64,000 bases of DNA from Tipula vernalis (GCA_958295665.1 OY282558.1:32819045-32883044); one strand, 5' to 3'. Counted from the first letter of the stretch, positions 1 to 15,400 are shown. Notes: generated from the sequence alone by a model not told the origin. A program made the numbers and translations.

Positions 1-322
1 CAATTTTTACAAAAGGTCGATACTCGATAAAAAAAACATAACATATTCTTATGTTATATACATAACAACAACAAGTTAATTCTTTAATATAAAATATTTC
101 TATAAAAATAAACAGAAACACAAAACACAAATGACACTTTCAAAATGACAGTTCTGTTTGTGTTTGAATTAGTAAATCTGCCAAAAAATCGAGATTCGTA
201 AAACAACAACAATTTTGCTCGACCGAGCGACTTTTCTTGACAAATCGAACAGTTTGACAGCAGAAAGCTCTTTTTTGGTGAATCGAAAACCAAATTGGTA
301 TTCAGATCGATCTGATCGATTA

Positions 323-806
323 ATGCTGTGTTTCTTATTTCTGATCTAATCAATCTGATTGATCTGAGTACTAAAACGTTGTTTCTTATTTCAGATCAGA
401 TCGATCTGATCAATTTTTTTGCTGTTTCTTATTTTTTTTCAGATTGATTAGATTGATTTTTTTGATTTGTAAAAATATTCCGATTTCTCAGATTAGTTTT
501 AGTTTAGCTAACTTCACGTAATTCAAATACATACATTAATGCATAGAAAGATGTCATTCTCATCACTTAATTTTTTTGCAAAACGTTATTAAAATGAAAA
601 TAGAATGAAATTTTAATTCTTATGTGGACGAAGAAAAATTGTTTTATTAAATAATGAGTTGAAAAATTTTTTGATCTAAAAAATCTGAAACCTGTTTCTT
701 ATTTCAGATCCACCAAACCGATCTGATTTCAGATTTCAAAATCTGCTCGATCTACGGATTTAAATAAGAAACACAGCATATGATCGGAAATAAGAAACAC
801 AGCACT
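323..806. repeat. Short inverted-repeat element (MITE-like) upstream of Rab5
   Basis: The sequence TGCTGTGTTTCTTATTT at 323-339 is matched in inverse by AAATAAGAAACACAGCA at 790-806, and a second inverse copy lies at about 764-780. Further direct copies of the core (G/C)TGTTTCTTATTT occur near 381, 421 and 690, each usually followed by AGATC-rich sequence. This repeated-end layout is typical of a non-autonomous DNA transposon or foldback element. There is no coding capacity and I did not identify a clear target-site duplication, so the superfamily is unknown. Confidence 0.55.
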
Positions 807-3273
807 AAAATGTCAGAAAAATTCAAACAAAACTTTTCGGACATATGGTTTCTTGGGTGTAGTTCGAAAAATATATTTTGGTTTTCTACCTAATTTTAAT
901 TCTATGATGTGGCGTCCGTGATTCTAGACTCAATTATAGAAAAAAGGTTCTATCAGGAAAATTAAGATGTCTACCTTCATATACAATAAATCATTAATTG
1001 TTAATATTTAAAATAAATTATTTTATTAATAATTTACACAAATTTAAAAGGGATAAATAAATTACAAAGTGATAAAATATTATTTTGTCAAACAAAAAAT
1101 TAATTAAAAAAATAATAACTTTTGGTTTCCATTTTGTCGTGTCATTTCGAGTTTTTTTTTTTTATTGAAGTGCTGCGTCACAAATAAACAATTCTTTGTT
1201 AATTTTTATTGTTAAATTACGTTAACCATATTTTAGAAAATATAAGATAATATTTTTGACAAATTATAATAATTTCATTGTAAGTATGTTGAACACAGTG
1301 CAATTATTTATTGTAAATAATCAATCGAGTGTCGTCTATTAAAAATCTCATTCCATACTTCTTAATGAAAAAATATCTTTAATTTTTATGGAATGCGTCA
1401 TCTTATTATGTATTATTAAATTATTAGTTTGTATTATTAATAAATTAAATTTAATTATTTAAAACAAAGCTATAAATCTAATTGAAAGTTCTTGTAGTGA
1501 AGTACTATATTAATATCTGGTACATAATTACTACAAATACATATAATTTAATTAGCTTATTAATTTCGAGGTCACTTATAAATTCGGATGAGTACCTATG
1601 TTATTGAATGATAAAATATCGTAATAAAATGTTTTCGAATAGTGAAAATTGTACTCGCTTTTAAATATTTGTGATTCAATTAATTAGCAATAAATTAAAT
1701 ATTTTCGAAGTTGTACAATAGCTATATGATAAAAGTTATGGCTAAATTTACATGAAACATCATGTGATTACATAAATAATGATAGAGCTCGCTGGTAAGC
1801 AAGGGTGGTAATCGAATTTTTTTTTTTAAGTAAAACGCCTTTTTAATTAGGAATGTAGATAAGACAAAATAGAATTGTTTTTTTTATAGTTTAGATGGCT
1901 AAAATTCTAAAATGAAATGAGATCACTGTACTAACACGTCTCAGCCAAAAAAATTTTTTAATTCCTTGCAGTAACAGAACACAAAATAGTCTACGCGCAT
2001 TTCCAGTTGATTGTCTATTGTTGTATTAGCGATAAGACTATAGTTATGTCTCACTATTCAATTTTCTATTAGTGGATTCAGTTAAAGTTTTAGCAGCTGA
2101 TTTGATTCGAAATTCCAAATCTGGAAGATCTAAGAAAATTCCAAAATGTCTGTTTTATTTTATCAGATCAGCATTGGAAATTTTCATAATTATTTATTAG
2201 AAGCGGCTTTATGCCGTTAATCTTTATAATTCGAATCACTAGAAACAAATAAACTTTTATTTTTAAATTAAGTTGCATTAATTATTAAAGTAGGAAGAGA
2301 TGAGTTGGAGCCTTAATATCATTAAGGTCCCTTGTTTATTGACTTAATTTTACATTGAAAATGAAATGGAAATGTTGCTAATTAGTTGCGTCCAACTATC
2401 AACAATTATTAAGTTGACGAATAGATTATTGTGTGTGTGGTAGGAAAAACAACTACATATAGTGTATTCATATCTTTTGTTATTAATAGCCCAATTCCTT
2501 CGTATCGTTTGTCTTGTCACGCCAAATCAGTCAAGTTTTACCCTTCTATAAACCCTAGATGGCTACTGTGAAAATCATCGTTTTGCATTGATTATACATG
2601 AAGCATTTCAAATGACTTTTCTTCTCTCTTAGCCGTCTAGACTTTACAGAAGGAATATTTGCAGTTTATAGACAAAACTCCTATAAACTCTTTTACTCCA
2701 CGATTGCTTTTTTTACCGAAAGAATTTAACATAAACGATTGAATATTCTTTAATTTTCAATTAATTAAGTAAGACTACTAGGAGCCTTTAACTCTTATGT
2801 CTATGCATCTTTTTTCTTACGTTAATAAATTAAGGGTTACCCAGTAACCTTATAGATTTATTCAAATATCACTTAAAAATATAACTATCACAAATAAATG
2901 ATTTAGGCATTCCTAGGTCCTAGAGCCAAAATTCCACTGGTTAAATAGAAATTTTATCGGTTAAAGTCGAAAAGGTTACACGAGTAACCCAAAATAGACA
3001 AGAGTTAATGGATGAATGACCCAACTGGTGACCCAAAGTGGTTTTACTAATCAGATCACCTCAGATTATGCTTAAGGATTGTATAGAATTTGGTACCAAC
3101 GAATTTTAATTGCTTATGTAATAAATTTGATTGTGAAAATTTGATCAATTTTAGTTTCTCTGCTCATAATGAATTAAATTTAAAAATATTACAAATCAAA
3201 AAAATCATTAATAAATTAACTAAAATGATTATAACTAAATATAATGTTTTAATTTAATTTTTTTATTTTCAAG
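807..3273. other. Gene-free DNA upstream of Rab5
   Basis: AT-rich sequence with no supported coding exon. It should contain the Rab5 promoter and 5' untranslated exon(s): a polypyrimidine-rich acceptor ending in AG at 3272-3273 precedes the Rab5 start codon by 19 bp, so the transcript probably begins further upstream and is spliced. A stretch at about 2500-2590 resembles 30160-30260 (both contain CGTATCGTTTGTC and AATCATCGTTTTG), which suggests a dispersed repeat. Confidence 0.5.
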
Positions 3274-3292
3274 TATCTTTTAAAGTTTAATA

Positions 3293-4461
3293 ATGGCAAC
3301 AACACCTAGAAGTGGAGGCGGAACAGCTCAAAGGCCTAATGGTGCAACACAGGGTAAGATTTGCCAGTTTAAACTTGTATTATTAGGTGAATCAGCAGTT
3401 GGAAAATCGTCGCTGGTTCTACGTTTTGTAAAAGGGCAATTTTATGAATTCCAAGAAAGTACAATTGGTGCTGCATTTTTAACACAAACAGTTTGTATTG
3501 ATGATACAGCTGTGAAATTTGAAATTTGGGATACTGCTGGACAGGAAAGGTTAGTTACATCTGATGGTATTCAAATATTTCTTCTGCTTGACACTTAATA
3601 TAATTTTAGGTATCATAGTTTAGCTCCTATGTATTATAGAGGAGCGCAAGCAGCGATAGTAGTTTATGATATACAAAATCAAGATAGTTTTGATCGTGCA
3701 AAAACATGGGTCAAGGAACTCCAAAGACAGGTAAGAGAAGTAACATATTTAAATTGATTTCAAAAATTGTAATTTTTTCGTGAGGCATAAAGGTTCAAAT
3801 ACAATGGTATCTGTTCCGTTTTTTCATCCCAATTTACTCTATAATTTTTAATGAAAAGGCAGAAAGTTCAATTTTAAAAACGAATGATTTTAAGTCGAAT
3901 ATTATTATCGAGTAAATAAAAAGCGAACGGAACGGAATGGACATCATTGTGTTTGAGCCTTTAAGCCGCATTAAAAATCAAAAACCATAGTTGAACGCAT
4001 TTTTTCATTAAAATATAAATGTTTCACTGCTGCATAAAATACTGTAATAAAAAAATCAATACCTTTATCTGTCTGTCTAAATATTTTAATAAAACTTACA
4101 AATTTAATTGTTTTTATTTTCATAGGCCTCACCTCATATTGTAATAGCTTTGGCTGGAAACAAAGCTGATTTATCAAATAGTCGTGTTGTAGAATATGAA
4201 GAAGCGAAGCAATACGCGGAAGAAAACGGTTTATTATTTATGGAAACATCAGCTAAAACAGCAATGAATGTGAATGATATCTTTTTGGCTATAGGTTAAT
4301 TGTGATGTAATTTTTCAATATTACAAATATTTTATTGAAATTTTAATTTTGCAGCGAAAAAACTTCCCAAAAATGAAGGCAATACACAAGGTCAAGGACA
4401 AGGGAGAAGAATCGGCGGAGAAAATGAACAAGTTCGACCGCAAAATAATTGTTGCAAGTGA
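3293..4461 (+). CDS. Rab5: Small GTPase Rab5, complete, four coding exons
   Basis: Rab5 is the early-endosome GTPase that controls vesicle tethering, homotypic fusion and endocytic entry. The spliced coding exons are 3293-3549, 3610-3730, 4126-4294 and 4355-4461, joined by GT/AG introns in phases that keep one frame (654 nt, 217 aa). The protein shows the P-loop GESAVGKS (residues 32-39), switch I with the Rab5-typical [10 protein letters not shown], the G3 motif WDTAGQE, G4 NKAD, G5 ETSAK and the prenylated tail NNCCK. Length and N-terminus (MATTPRSGG) match insect Rab5 closely. The first-exon reading frame runs past the donor at 3550 and stops at about 3598; that extension is intronic. An AATAAA at 4468-4473 lies right after the stop, but more distal sites are also present. 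Confidence 0.97.
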
Positions 4462-7400
4462 TGCTACAATAAAGCAGGTAAAATATTTTATTAAGTTATA
4501 GAAATTAAAGATCTTTTAGTTTATTAAAATCGTTTGAAATTGACTGAAGTATATATATATTAATTTAGATAATGATTTCATCGAGCATTCAATAAGCATT
4601 TTAAAATTATCAGGGCAATTTCTAAATTCAATATTGTTTCGATAAATTCATGCTTTTTTATTTTATCCCAGAAGAATTTTTTATTGAAAACATAAAAATA
4701 CCAAAACTTATGTTAAAATTTACCTCTTTTAATGTTGAATAACTTCATTAAATGACCACTGGTTACATTCACGCTCGTTATACTTATTGTATCATATTGT
4801 TTATGCGATTCCACACAAAAAACATGTTACCATTAAACTTTTGACTAAGCAAAATAAAACGAGAAAATCAAGGCAATTAATAAAACCGATAAAACTTGAA
4901 TCAGAAATATTTTATTTTTTCTTATTAATGTAGCTTATCTACTACCTAGACGGACAAATGTCTGCCCCATTATCATCTAGAAGTACATATATAAGTATTG
5001 ATAATCTAATATAAAAAAAATGTTTTTAACATCAAATTAAGCCATTTGGAAAATATAATTATTTATGTATTTTCCTAAACGAAAGCTTTTTAATTCCTTT
5101 TCACACTTTCACGGTTAAAAAAGTATTATTGGTAGATATATCTGGGCCAAACGCTAATTAATTTTCCATATAAAAATACAAATCCGTTCGAACAGGGACA
5201 ACATTTTTTAAATATTATGCAGCTTTAAATGGATCAAAACAAAATCGACACATACCATAAATGAATGTACAAGAGCATAACTTTCATACACAGATACATA
5301 CACAATAACAAATATTAGGCCACTAGACTTATAGATGTGAGAGTAAAATAGAATAAAAATATGAAGTAAAATTTGTTGTTTTGGTTCATATTTACACAGT
5401 GTGTTAAATTGGAAAAGTTAGCAAAAGTGGGCCCCAACTAATTTGCTTGGTATTGCATTACTACAGCTTGAATAGACATTTGTGTTGGTTTTGGTAAAAA
5501 TTAAAATCAAACAACGTTTTTTTATTGGGACATAAAGTTATAGTTTCTATTGCAGTTCATTGAAAAATTGACTGCATGTAAATTAATTTTAATTAAATGA
5601 CGGCAAATGCCGTCATGTCCCATAAAAAGCATGTATAAAGACAGTTGAGTTTTGTTAGTTGTAGTTTTTGTATGCACACTTGAGAAACTTGTAAATGTGG
5701 GAAATAGTTTCAGAGTAGTGTAACTATATTAAAAGAAGGGCAATGTCATTTTTCAAAAGCATCATGTAGCGAGACCTATCATGGTATTTTAAATTTCAAA
5801 TTATCTAAGAGAAACTTTCTTCAATAGGTGAGCTATGGTTGATTTACAACACCATGCAGCACATAAACATTCATAGTATGATCATTCTTCCATAAAGTCG
5901 GTTTGCATAGTGTCGCAAACTTCCGTTTTCCTAAAATATAAAAGTTCACTTTTAACACTTTATCATAAATAGCTATTTTAAAATTATGGAGGAACATTTC
6001 TTTACGAAATTCAAATTAACGTAGACTCCTTCAGATATACACAAACTCTTACGTGGCCATTTTTTTGAGATATCAAATCAATCAATTTCAATGGATATTA
6101 GTTTAGAAAGGTTATTTATTACTTTTAGTAATAATTCGAGAATTAAATAAAATCTTTCATTGACCCTAATTGCTAAACCGCTTGCTTGATTATAACTCCA
6201 AACAGTAAACGTAACGTAATGCGACGAAGCCAAATCGTAACATCTTGGCGGCTAACCGATGTCATATATTTGAAAAATAAACGGATACCATTGTCTGCTG
6301 TTACTTCACCAAATTGGATGTTAATAGATTAATACTCACTGTGCGATATCAAATTTACAATTCTTTCGAAATCTCAGATTGGGAACATGCCGATAGTATT
6401 ATTTTAAGTAATGTCTCTGGCATATCGACTAATGAAATTTAAATCAAATTTTCAGTTGTACCGTTGTACCGTTATTGAAACTAAAATAGTAGCTGTAAGG
6501 GAAAGTTCTACCGGTTAAATAAAATGAGCTTTTTTTTGTTTTATTTTTTTATTTATTATGATTTGAACTAGTTATCTGATGAATTACGAGCTTGAACCCC
6601 ACATCTGCCATAGTGAATGTAGGATTTGTCCTACTGTGTAGTAAGAACAGTAACCCGAACCAAATTGTTCGAACCACCTTTGGCAAGTAGCTAGCTGTTA
6701 CAAAGGTCCCTCAAGTACTTTATACAAGTTTTCTTCTGCCTGCAATATTTTAGAGCCTCTTTCGAACTGATAGAGGAAACATAGTCTTAATTGCACTTTT
6801 TTTCAGTCATGTTGACAGTCATGTTCAGCATGGACCAATTTACCTAATGAATACAAAGTCTTATTACAAAAAAAATTGATTTAAATTGTATGTACATATT
6901 AAAAACGACAGAACTTTCCCTGAAACCTAATCAACACCTTAATAATAATTTAATCATTTAAGATTTTGACTATTTCAGCTTCAACAAATTTCTAATTAAT
7001 ATTTTTTTTTTGTTTTTCCATTTAAAGAAAATCATTTGGAAATTTACATGGGTTTTGTAAACAGATTGACTATGAAATTGGATACCATTATGATTATGCT
7101 AGCGCAACTATTATTTCCATATTTTTACTATTTTAGTTTTTTGTATAAAGTGATCGCGTAACATTTAGAAATGACTTTATAAATTCATTTCTAAATCAAA
7201 TTAAAAAAAAAAAAATTATTATTTGTCATCAATTTTATTTAATTGATTTCAAGTTAAAAAAAAATAATGTTGATTGTCACTGTTGTGTGGTGAAAATAAG
7301 TTTAAAAATGTAAGATATGCAATACTAATAATAAAACGGATTTCAAATCATAATTAGGTATTTTATCATTGACAGTCAATATTATGCTGAAAAAATAAAT

Positions 7401-9489
7401 TACTAAAATACAATAAAATAATATGTAATTTAAAATGAAAAAAATATTGGAAAAAATTTAAAAACCCTTGTATTTTCAAATAACATTATTATATAAATAT
7501 ATTAATAAAATTATAATTATTATTATTACATTTATTATATAAAATTATATATTGAGTATAAATTAAATATTTTATATTATAAGCAAAAACAAAACAAAAA
7601 TAAATCAGTTTAAAGCAGTTTGAAATTGAATTTATCTTTTCTACTCTTGTATGCGTAATAGTTTAAAATATTTATAATCTCGATTGCAGAATAACAAACT
7701 CTACCATATTCATTGGTTCATTCCAAATTAAATTAAGTGTATAATGCTTTATGAACTCTCTTCGAGATTATAATATCATAAATTTTTTATTTAGAAATTA
7801 TTTTTCTGCCAATGTGATATTGTCAACTTAAAAATAATCAATACCAATTTCTTTCGAGCAAATATTATTGAATAATGTAATTATTCAATTATTTGCCAAG
7901 CAAAACAAAGAGACACACAAAATTATAAAATTATTTTTAAAAGAATTGCAGTTTTTATTTTTTTATATGATTTTGGAATAGTTTTGTTTTTGAATACATG
8001 ATTTTCTTTCAATAACATAACCAACTAAAACAATGTGATTGCAAATCTAGATGTTGTACATAAGGCAACATACTGGTTATATGAATAATTAAACGGATCT
8101 AGTGTCTAGCTCTGTGCTGGTTATGTTACTGAGATGTAAACTTGTATTCCATTGCAATTACAAGAGCCTTATATATAATTAATTTATGTTTAAAAATATG
8201 TTTTCCATTGATTGTCAATATATTATATATGCATTTAACTGTCTAAAAGAAGGAGAAGGGAGTGAAAATATCTATCAATTTAAAATTTAGCTTAAATGAT
8301 TACACTACAAATTTGTTCAATAAAAGATTTAAATCCGAGATTTAAAAATATTTTATGAATAGATAAAAAAAAATCTTTTTTTTTTTTTTCGTGGAAGAAC
8401 GCTAATAAACAAAACTTTAAAATAAGAACAATTATAAAAATAAAAAACTTATGTAAATTAAATATAATCATTTTAATATAAATTAAAAGTTTTACTTGTT
8501 TTTGTTAAAAGCCATATTATGTTGTTCTTATATTGCTGTCGTATATTTTTTTTTTATCGGTAAGTATTTTATTTTGCTGCATGATATCTTTATCCAGTGT
8601 TAATTTTGTAAAATGTGATAATTATTATAATTAAAATAAAAGAAATTTGATTATCTATAATAACAAACCGCGAGAAATAATCCAATTCTGATGCTTCTCT
8701 GTTCCAGGAAATGGGTAAAGGTTTTCAATAAAAATAAAAATGCAATTGAAAAAAGGTTTATTCACTGTCAATTTTGTATATAAATTTATCCTATTTTGTG
8801 ATAGAAATATAATATAAATATTTAAATAGTCTACATACAGTTCAGTTGAAAATTTATAATACTTCAACATTTATTTAGAAAAGAATTTAAGTAATTAATA
8901 TCGCCCTGATTTTTTATTTTTATTTTGCAAAATTTAGATTTTTGCTAAATTTAAAATTTTTATAGAAACCTACATGAATGAATTTGCCACGAGAAAATAA
9001 TGCACAAATACAACTATAATAAGTACTTAAAAGTGATCGATATTTGAAAAGCTATTATTCCAGTTTTTCCATAGTTTTAAAATAAAATAAAATCTACTTA
9101 GTTAAGAATTTACAAACAGAAAAGCTATTTTAAACTCTGAGGTGTACTAATTTTTAATTAAAATCAATAACTTACTATTAAATATACTACTCCTAGTTAT
9201 AAATGAGTAATCAAGAAATTATAATTTACACAATGTGTTTTTTATAACACATACTTATATTATTAGATACTCGTATGTTGCGGACTATTAAAGTTTGTTT
9301 TAGTAATGTTCTACAAAATAATTTATATTATTTTTGTAAAAAATATGTGATTGAATATTAGGAGTATGTATGTTTATTGCACTTTTTTCTTATATAACTA
9401 ATTTTACAGTTTTTTTTATTAAATAAATATATTATGTATGTACTAAATAATTCTAATGCAATTTTATATATCACCAGCCATTTGTCTTT
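4462..9489. other. Gene-free stretch between Rab5 and eys (convergent 3' ends)
   Basis: No supported coding exon is visible. The two genes converge here, so the stretch should hold both 3' untranslated regions; AATAAA-type signals are frequent in this AT-rich DNA and cannot be ranked by eye. A small palindrome ATGACGGCA/TGCCGTCAT lies at about 5598-5617, and an inverted pair of GGGACAT motifs lies at about 5526 and 5620. Confidence 0.5.
6493..6920. repeat. Possible short inverted-repeat element
   Basis: AGGGAAAGTTCT near 6498-6509 is repeated in inverse as AGAACTTTCCCT near 6910-6921, about 410 bp apart, and a few further bases match on the inner side. This could be a small MITE, but the arms are short and no target duplication was found. 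Confidence 0.3.
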
Positions 9490-12400
9490 TTATATAAACT
9501 CGTCATATAATTCACACTGTCCCAGATTTTCACCTTCGAAACCAGAGAAATCATTAATTAAAATATGTTGATCAGTGCCGAATGAAATATCTTGAAGGCA
9601 CCCGAAATAAGCATTGGCAAATTTATTGACAGTCAATTTAGCAATGGAGTTACGATTTGGTGCACCACCTGTAAAATAAAATAATATTACTTTTTATTTT
9701 AATGAAAAAGACAATAATGCCATTATAGAATGAGCCAGTATGAATAAAAAGTATAAATGCTCTGTTTTAATTTGCAGCCATTTTTATTTTTTGAAGTGGT
9801 CGTTCAGGACAAAATATCGCAAATTAACAGGCTCATCTCACCGAAAAACTTCACCAAAATCTAGTCACATTTTCATAGTATTTCTCGGTGAGGTGAGAAC
9901 CATAATAGTGGTATTAATTGGTAGAGTTGTTGGGGAAACAAACATTTCAATTCGACATCGTTAAAAAACGACTTTTCAATATTTTACATAAAGATCTTTT
10001 TAATCCTTACAAGATATACCTATTTAGTTGTCTCAAAAATTAAAGCTAACTGAAAATAATTAAATCGTCTGTAGCGCTGTTGAACTGGGCGGCTATGTAA
10101 ACGCAATATTGGAAAATCCAATCATTCACGAATCGTTATGTTTATTTGAATAAACGTTGATTGCTCTGAAGAATTTGGAAAACCCAATTTCCGAAATTTT
10201 CAAAATGATGCCCAATGTATGGTTGATAAGATCTGTAAGCCTATTTTGTATACCGATCTGAATGTTAGTTTTCTTTCTCTTTCATATTCAAATTATGTAC
10301 TTGCTTTTACTTTCAGTTGGTCTATTATCTACATTACGTTATACATACTCCGATCTGAAAGTTTAATTTGAATTTATACAATAAATTCACACAAATTTTG
10401 AATTTAAGAAAAATTACTTTCATATCGGAATACATATAGTGGACCTAGAAGTACAGATTCGAACAAATTTTGAATTGGGTTTTCAATTACATATTTAGGT
10501 AATCAAAGCTGTTCCAACCTATAGACAATTCGTAGGGAAAAACAATGCAACCATTTCTATAAGAATATTTATTCAGGACTGAAACCTTCTCCTTAAATTT
10601 TAAACGTAATGATCATAATATATTCGTAAATTGTTTCCATGCTTGCAAATCAGTGAAAACAATGTATTGCTTACAAGTTTTAAAACATATTGTTTAATGT
10701 ACCTACATAATTTACTGAGAAAGAAAGAGCAAACCATACACAAATATTTTCAGCGATAAAAATGAACCGATCTTATATGAATGTGTGTTTTTTAAAGTCG
10801 GTAATGCAGTTGTTTAGAAAATATAACGAACTGTCAAAATATTGTGTAGTTGTTCTAGTTGCTGCTTGCTAGTTAGTTGACGATCAATAATTGTTGGTTT
10901 TGCTTTAAATTTTTTAAAAGAAATTTGTAATTTAATTAAATACTATAAATTCAATATTACCTGTCTTAAAATAAAAAAGTAAGTAATAACATAATTAATA
11001 TCTTTCAAAATAAGTTTTCATTTAAAATTAAGCAGTAAAATTAATTAAGGCGACCAGATGATGGTGAAAGTGGATTGAAAATAGCTTTGAATTAATAAAT
11101 CCAATTGGAAAAATGTCTGTTAAACATAAAATTTCCTAAATATGCTTTTTGAAGGTGTATTTCGCTTTTAAAGACTAGTTTGTCATGTTTATTTAATGTT
11201 TTACGTGTACTCGATAAATTATCATAGTTTAATAAATTCTAATTTGATCTAGTTTCTGATAATTGGTAACAAACGATTTAATAAATCGAATAATACAGCC
11301 AAAATTTTTTTAAGTCGTATTCCATTGAATTTATGTAGCAGTAGAACAGTGACCTAATAATTAAAACTTTAATTTTAATGAAGAAAAGTATTGTCTATGT
11401 ACATTTTCATTGTTTAATTTGTTACAATAATGTAAAATATTTAGCTAAAGTACAAAATGTCGAAGCTTAATTTTATTAAAGGCTAAACAAGTTCAAACAA
11501 CGTAAAAGTAGATTAATACATGACTTGAATTTTTTATAATAAAGCGAAAGTAGTGCAAAACAAAATAAATTACATTTCAACAAAAAATATTTTTAAGAAT
11601 CAAGTGTATTTTCACATGTCGAACGTCAGGTTTGAGATATTAATTTAAGCTTTCTTTAAATTTTTTTTTGTTATCGAAAATTTATTGATTTCTTAGTGAT
11701 CTAACTTGACCGAGCAGAACTGAAATCTCCACATCCGTAGCCGACGTAAATTTGTTTATCTTATATTCTTACCTATATAAAATGTGTCATCCAGTGAAAT
11801 ATTTTCATTGAAATCCAATAAATTTGATACGTTCAAATTTTTATTTTTCTCCGAAAACACAATATTATCATCTAAAAGTAAAATTGTATTTTCTGGGTTT
11901 ATTTCCACTTCAACATTATGCCAAGCACCATCCGCCACATAGTAACCAATCGTAATATCAATATTGGTATCGTTTGATGTTTTTATGTTAGTTGTAAATT
12001 TTAAGTGTCCCTTCTCGATTCCAATACCTAAGAATTTGGATGAATTTTTGAAATAATTTGTATTATTACTCCAAAGAATTAGTCCATTTTCATGAATTGT
12101 GGAGAATTTAAATGCTATTTGTAATAAATGTTTCAGACGAATTTGATAAGAAGATTCGGCTCTTTTATCTTTTTGAGATATTTTCTGTGGTGGAAGCTTC
12201 AAATAACTGGAGCCATGGAAGCTCGGTGCTGAATATTGACCCATAGCTAAAAATTTTAAATAATACTAAATAATTTAAAATTTTCTTTAAGTTAATCGCT
12301 AATATGTAATTTACCTATCTCACAATAAAATCCACCCCATCCAATAGGACAACGACATTCACCATTGGGGTCGCAAACTCCACCATTTTTGCATTTAATT

Positions 12401-15400
12401 ACATTACAATGTTCAAGAGTTTCACATCGATCACCTCTTGAAAATTGAGGACACTTGCAGTGAGCTTTTAATTTTTCATCTAGCCAGCAATGGCCTCCTA
12501 AATCGCATGTATCACCACCACACGCCGTACCATCACAGTCCGCAATATTTCGCGACTCATAAATATTACTTTCATTTAATACAATTCTCAATCCATTTAT
12601 GTGTAATTGCCGTATACAACCTCTAAACGGCACAGGGAATCCAGAAACAGCGTTATATGGTAATTTTGACAAATCCGGTAATCCGCCTATATAGATAAGG
12701 TCGGTTTTTTGAAGAAAACTAAATCCTGGCGGAAGGCTAGTTTGTGTTGCACTTCCTTCTACTAGAAGTATTAACCGTTTACCATTTTGTGAAATTTTAA
12801 TTTTATGCCATTCTCCAATTGCAAGTATTCGTGAGCTCCGTACGGTGATCACTTCTGCATTTCCACCAGATATTCGATACTCTACTACGCCACCTTGTAG
12901 TGAGAGACTTACAAATCCCAAATTATTTTTATTTCTGTTACTATCGAATATACCATAAAACAACAACAATCCGCGTTCTGAGAGCGGTCTTATTTGAAGC
13001 TCAATTGAAAATGATTGGATTACGTTTACTTGCCGACCCGTATCAAACGAGTTTAACGGGGATACAAAATTAGCAGATGCGGTTTTCAACTTATCAAAAT
13101 CCAATGGAAATTCTTGTTCATTCACAAATTTTAAAAATATTGAATTTGACACAGCTTTGGGTACAGTTACACCCACGCTATGATACTGTAATTGTTTTGA
13201 AATTTGATAGTGCTTAGAAACAATTTCATTTTCATGGTGTTGAGATTCGTTGTGCAGCATTATCTTTGATTTGGCTTTAGAGTTGGTGGGCCATTTGACT
13301 GATAAAAATGAACGACGTCCGCTCAATGAGATGTCACTGAGAGACACAATTTTAGTTTCACAGTTTTTACCAGATTTTCCCGTAGGGCAGTCACACTCGT
13401 ATTTATTAACCAGTGGGACACAAAATGATCCTACAGCACATTGATTATTTGAGGTGTCGCACAAATTTGATTGTTCAAGGCAAAGTGGTCCATACCAGCC
13501 TTCTTGGCAAATACATCTGAAATAAAACAAAAAAATATTATTTATATAAATGGAATAAATTAAATTAAGAAAATATTTACGTAAACGTTGCCCCATATTG
13601 CAAGCAAGCTCCATCGTGGCGACAAGCGTAACGGTGACATTCTTTTGTACCACACTGGCCTACACTCCTTCCTCTAATACTCTTGGTACTTTGTAGGGGA
13701 ACGGTGACGACACCACTTTTAAATTTTACATCAAATATGCAGCCCTGAAAACCAGAATGTAATGGTAAATCATGAGGTAGGGTGGTAAAGTTTGCGTGAT
13801 CATGACCGCCTAAATATAAAGTGGGACTGATATCCAGCTGGTCTGTTGTCCCCGGAGATCGGCCTGTAACATTCATTTTCCCATTTACATTTAACCAAGC
13901 TTTTCGTCCAACTCTGCCAATACGTATTTCATGTGGTTCCTTGTCTTGTCTCATTTCAATTGGTTTTTGAATAAAGATTCGTCGAGGTCCAGCTCCCAAA
14001 TTCCATGTTAGCATAATGTAGCCTTGAATAAAACTTACTGCCAAATGATCACTTTTTTCATCGTGATTTCCAACTTGTCCAAGAAACGCGAGCAGTGCAA
14101 TTTGGCTAATTGTTGTCGGTATAATTTTAAAGCTTAGTTCGAAGGCGTGCTCTAACGGTACTGGGACTGAGTATGCAATATACGATGAAAGGCCTTTGAT
14201 ACTACCTGAAAATGAAGGTTGTGCGACTTCCAAATCTGTAATTTTAATAATTTATAAATAATACTGTTAGACTAATGTATAAGTTTAGACGTACTATGTT
14301 CACAGTAATGGCCATGTTTTCCTAGTGGACATAAACAAATGTATCCACTGCCAGGAAATGTAACACATGTACCACCATATTGGCAAGGATTGTTGTCACA
14401 AATAGAAATTTCACACGTTTTCCCCATATATCCTGTAGGACATTTACACCGCCACTTATCGTAGTTTGCTTCCTTCGAATGATGCATAGATTGTATCACG
14501 ATATTATTGCTAGCATATTCATTATCAATATTGTACTGATTTTTATAATGATTGTAGTCATCTTCAATGCAAGTTGCACCATTTTGACAGGGATTCGATA
14601 AACAGGCTAGCGAACCGCATTCTGTTACTCCAAATCCATCGTGCGCCCCACTAAATAATAAATTAATGTAACAATTTGTACACATTTTATGCTAGTTAAA
14701 ACCTACTTGAATATATTTGTATTAACTTCGTTGAGCTTTAAATTGTGAAGACAACCTGTGAAGCCTTGTTCATTCACAATCTCGTTGCTTAGTCCAAATG
14801 GGGCCTGTGGAGCGCCTCCCAAGTGTACCCACATATTCTGGATTATTGGCTTTTCGTTCACTAAATTATGATTATTTAACCAAGTTGGTTGATCTCCACT
14901 CATGGTTAATGTATCATTAACTCTCAATGAAGCATTGCAATGCGAATAATCACGTATAAAATCTAATTCAACTTGAATTAATAATTCTTCACCGGTATTT
15001 ACAGGTGTTTCCAATTCACTGAGTAACATAGTTTGTAAACCGCAGGAAAATTGAAATTGTAATAGACCCCGATGTAAAAATAAAGCCATATAATGATTAC
15101 CGTAATTTCCTTGAGCCGTTGCTAATATGATTAAGCCTTCAGTGGATCGTGTTCTCACTTTAATCTCAACCTGCATTGTTAACTTTAATTTTAATATTTC
15201 ACTTTGATCGATATTTTGTTCAGTTGAATAGAGTTTATGGCTTATATAGGAATCACCTGCAAACGCTGCATTCTGAATTAATAATGGCAATTCACATTGC
15301 TTTCCATGTCGATCGAAACGGCATACACATTTTGTTCCCTCCGATGTATTAACACATGTTCCGCCATTTTGGCAACTGAATGATTCACACCCCAATGGAT

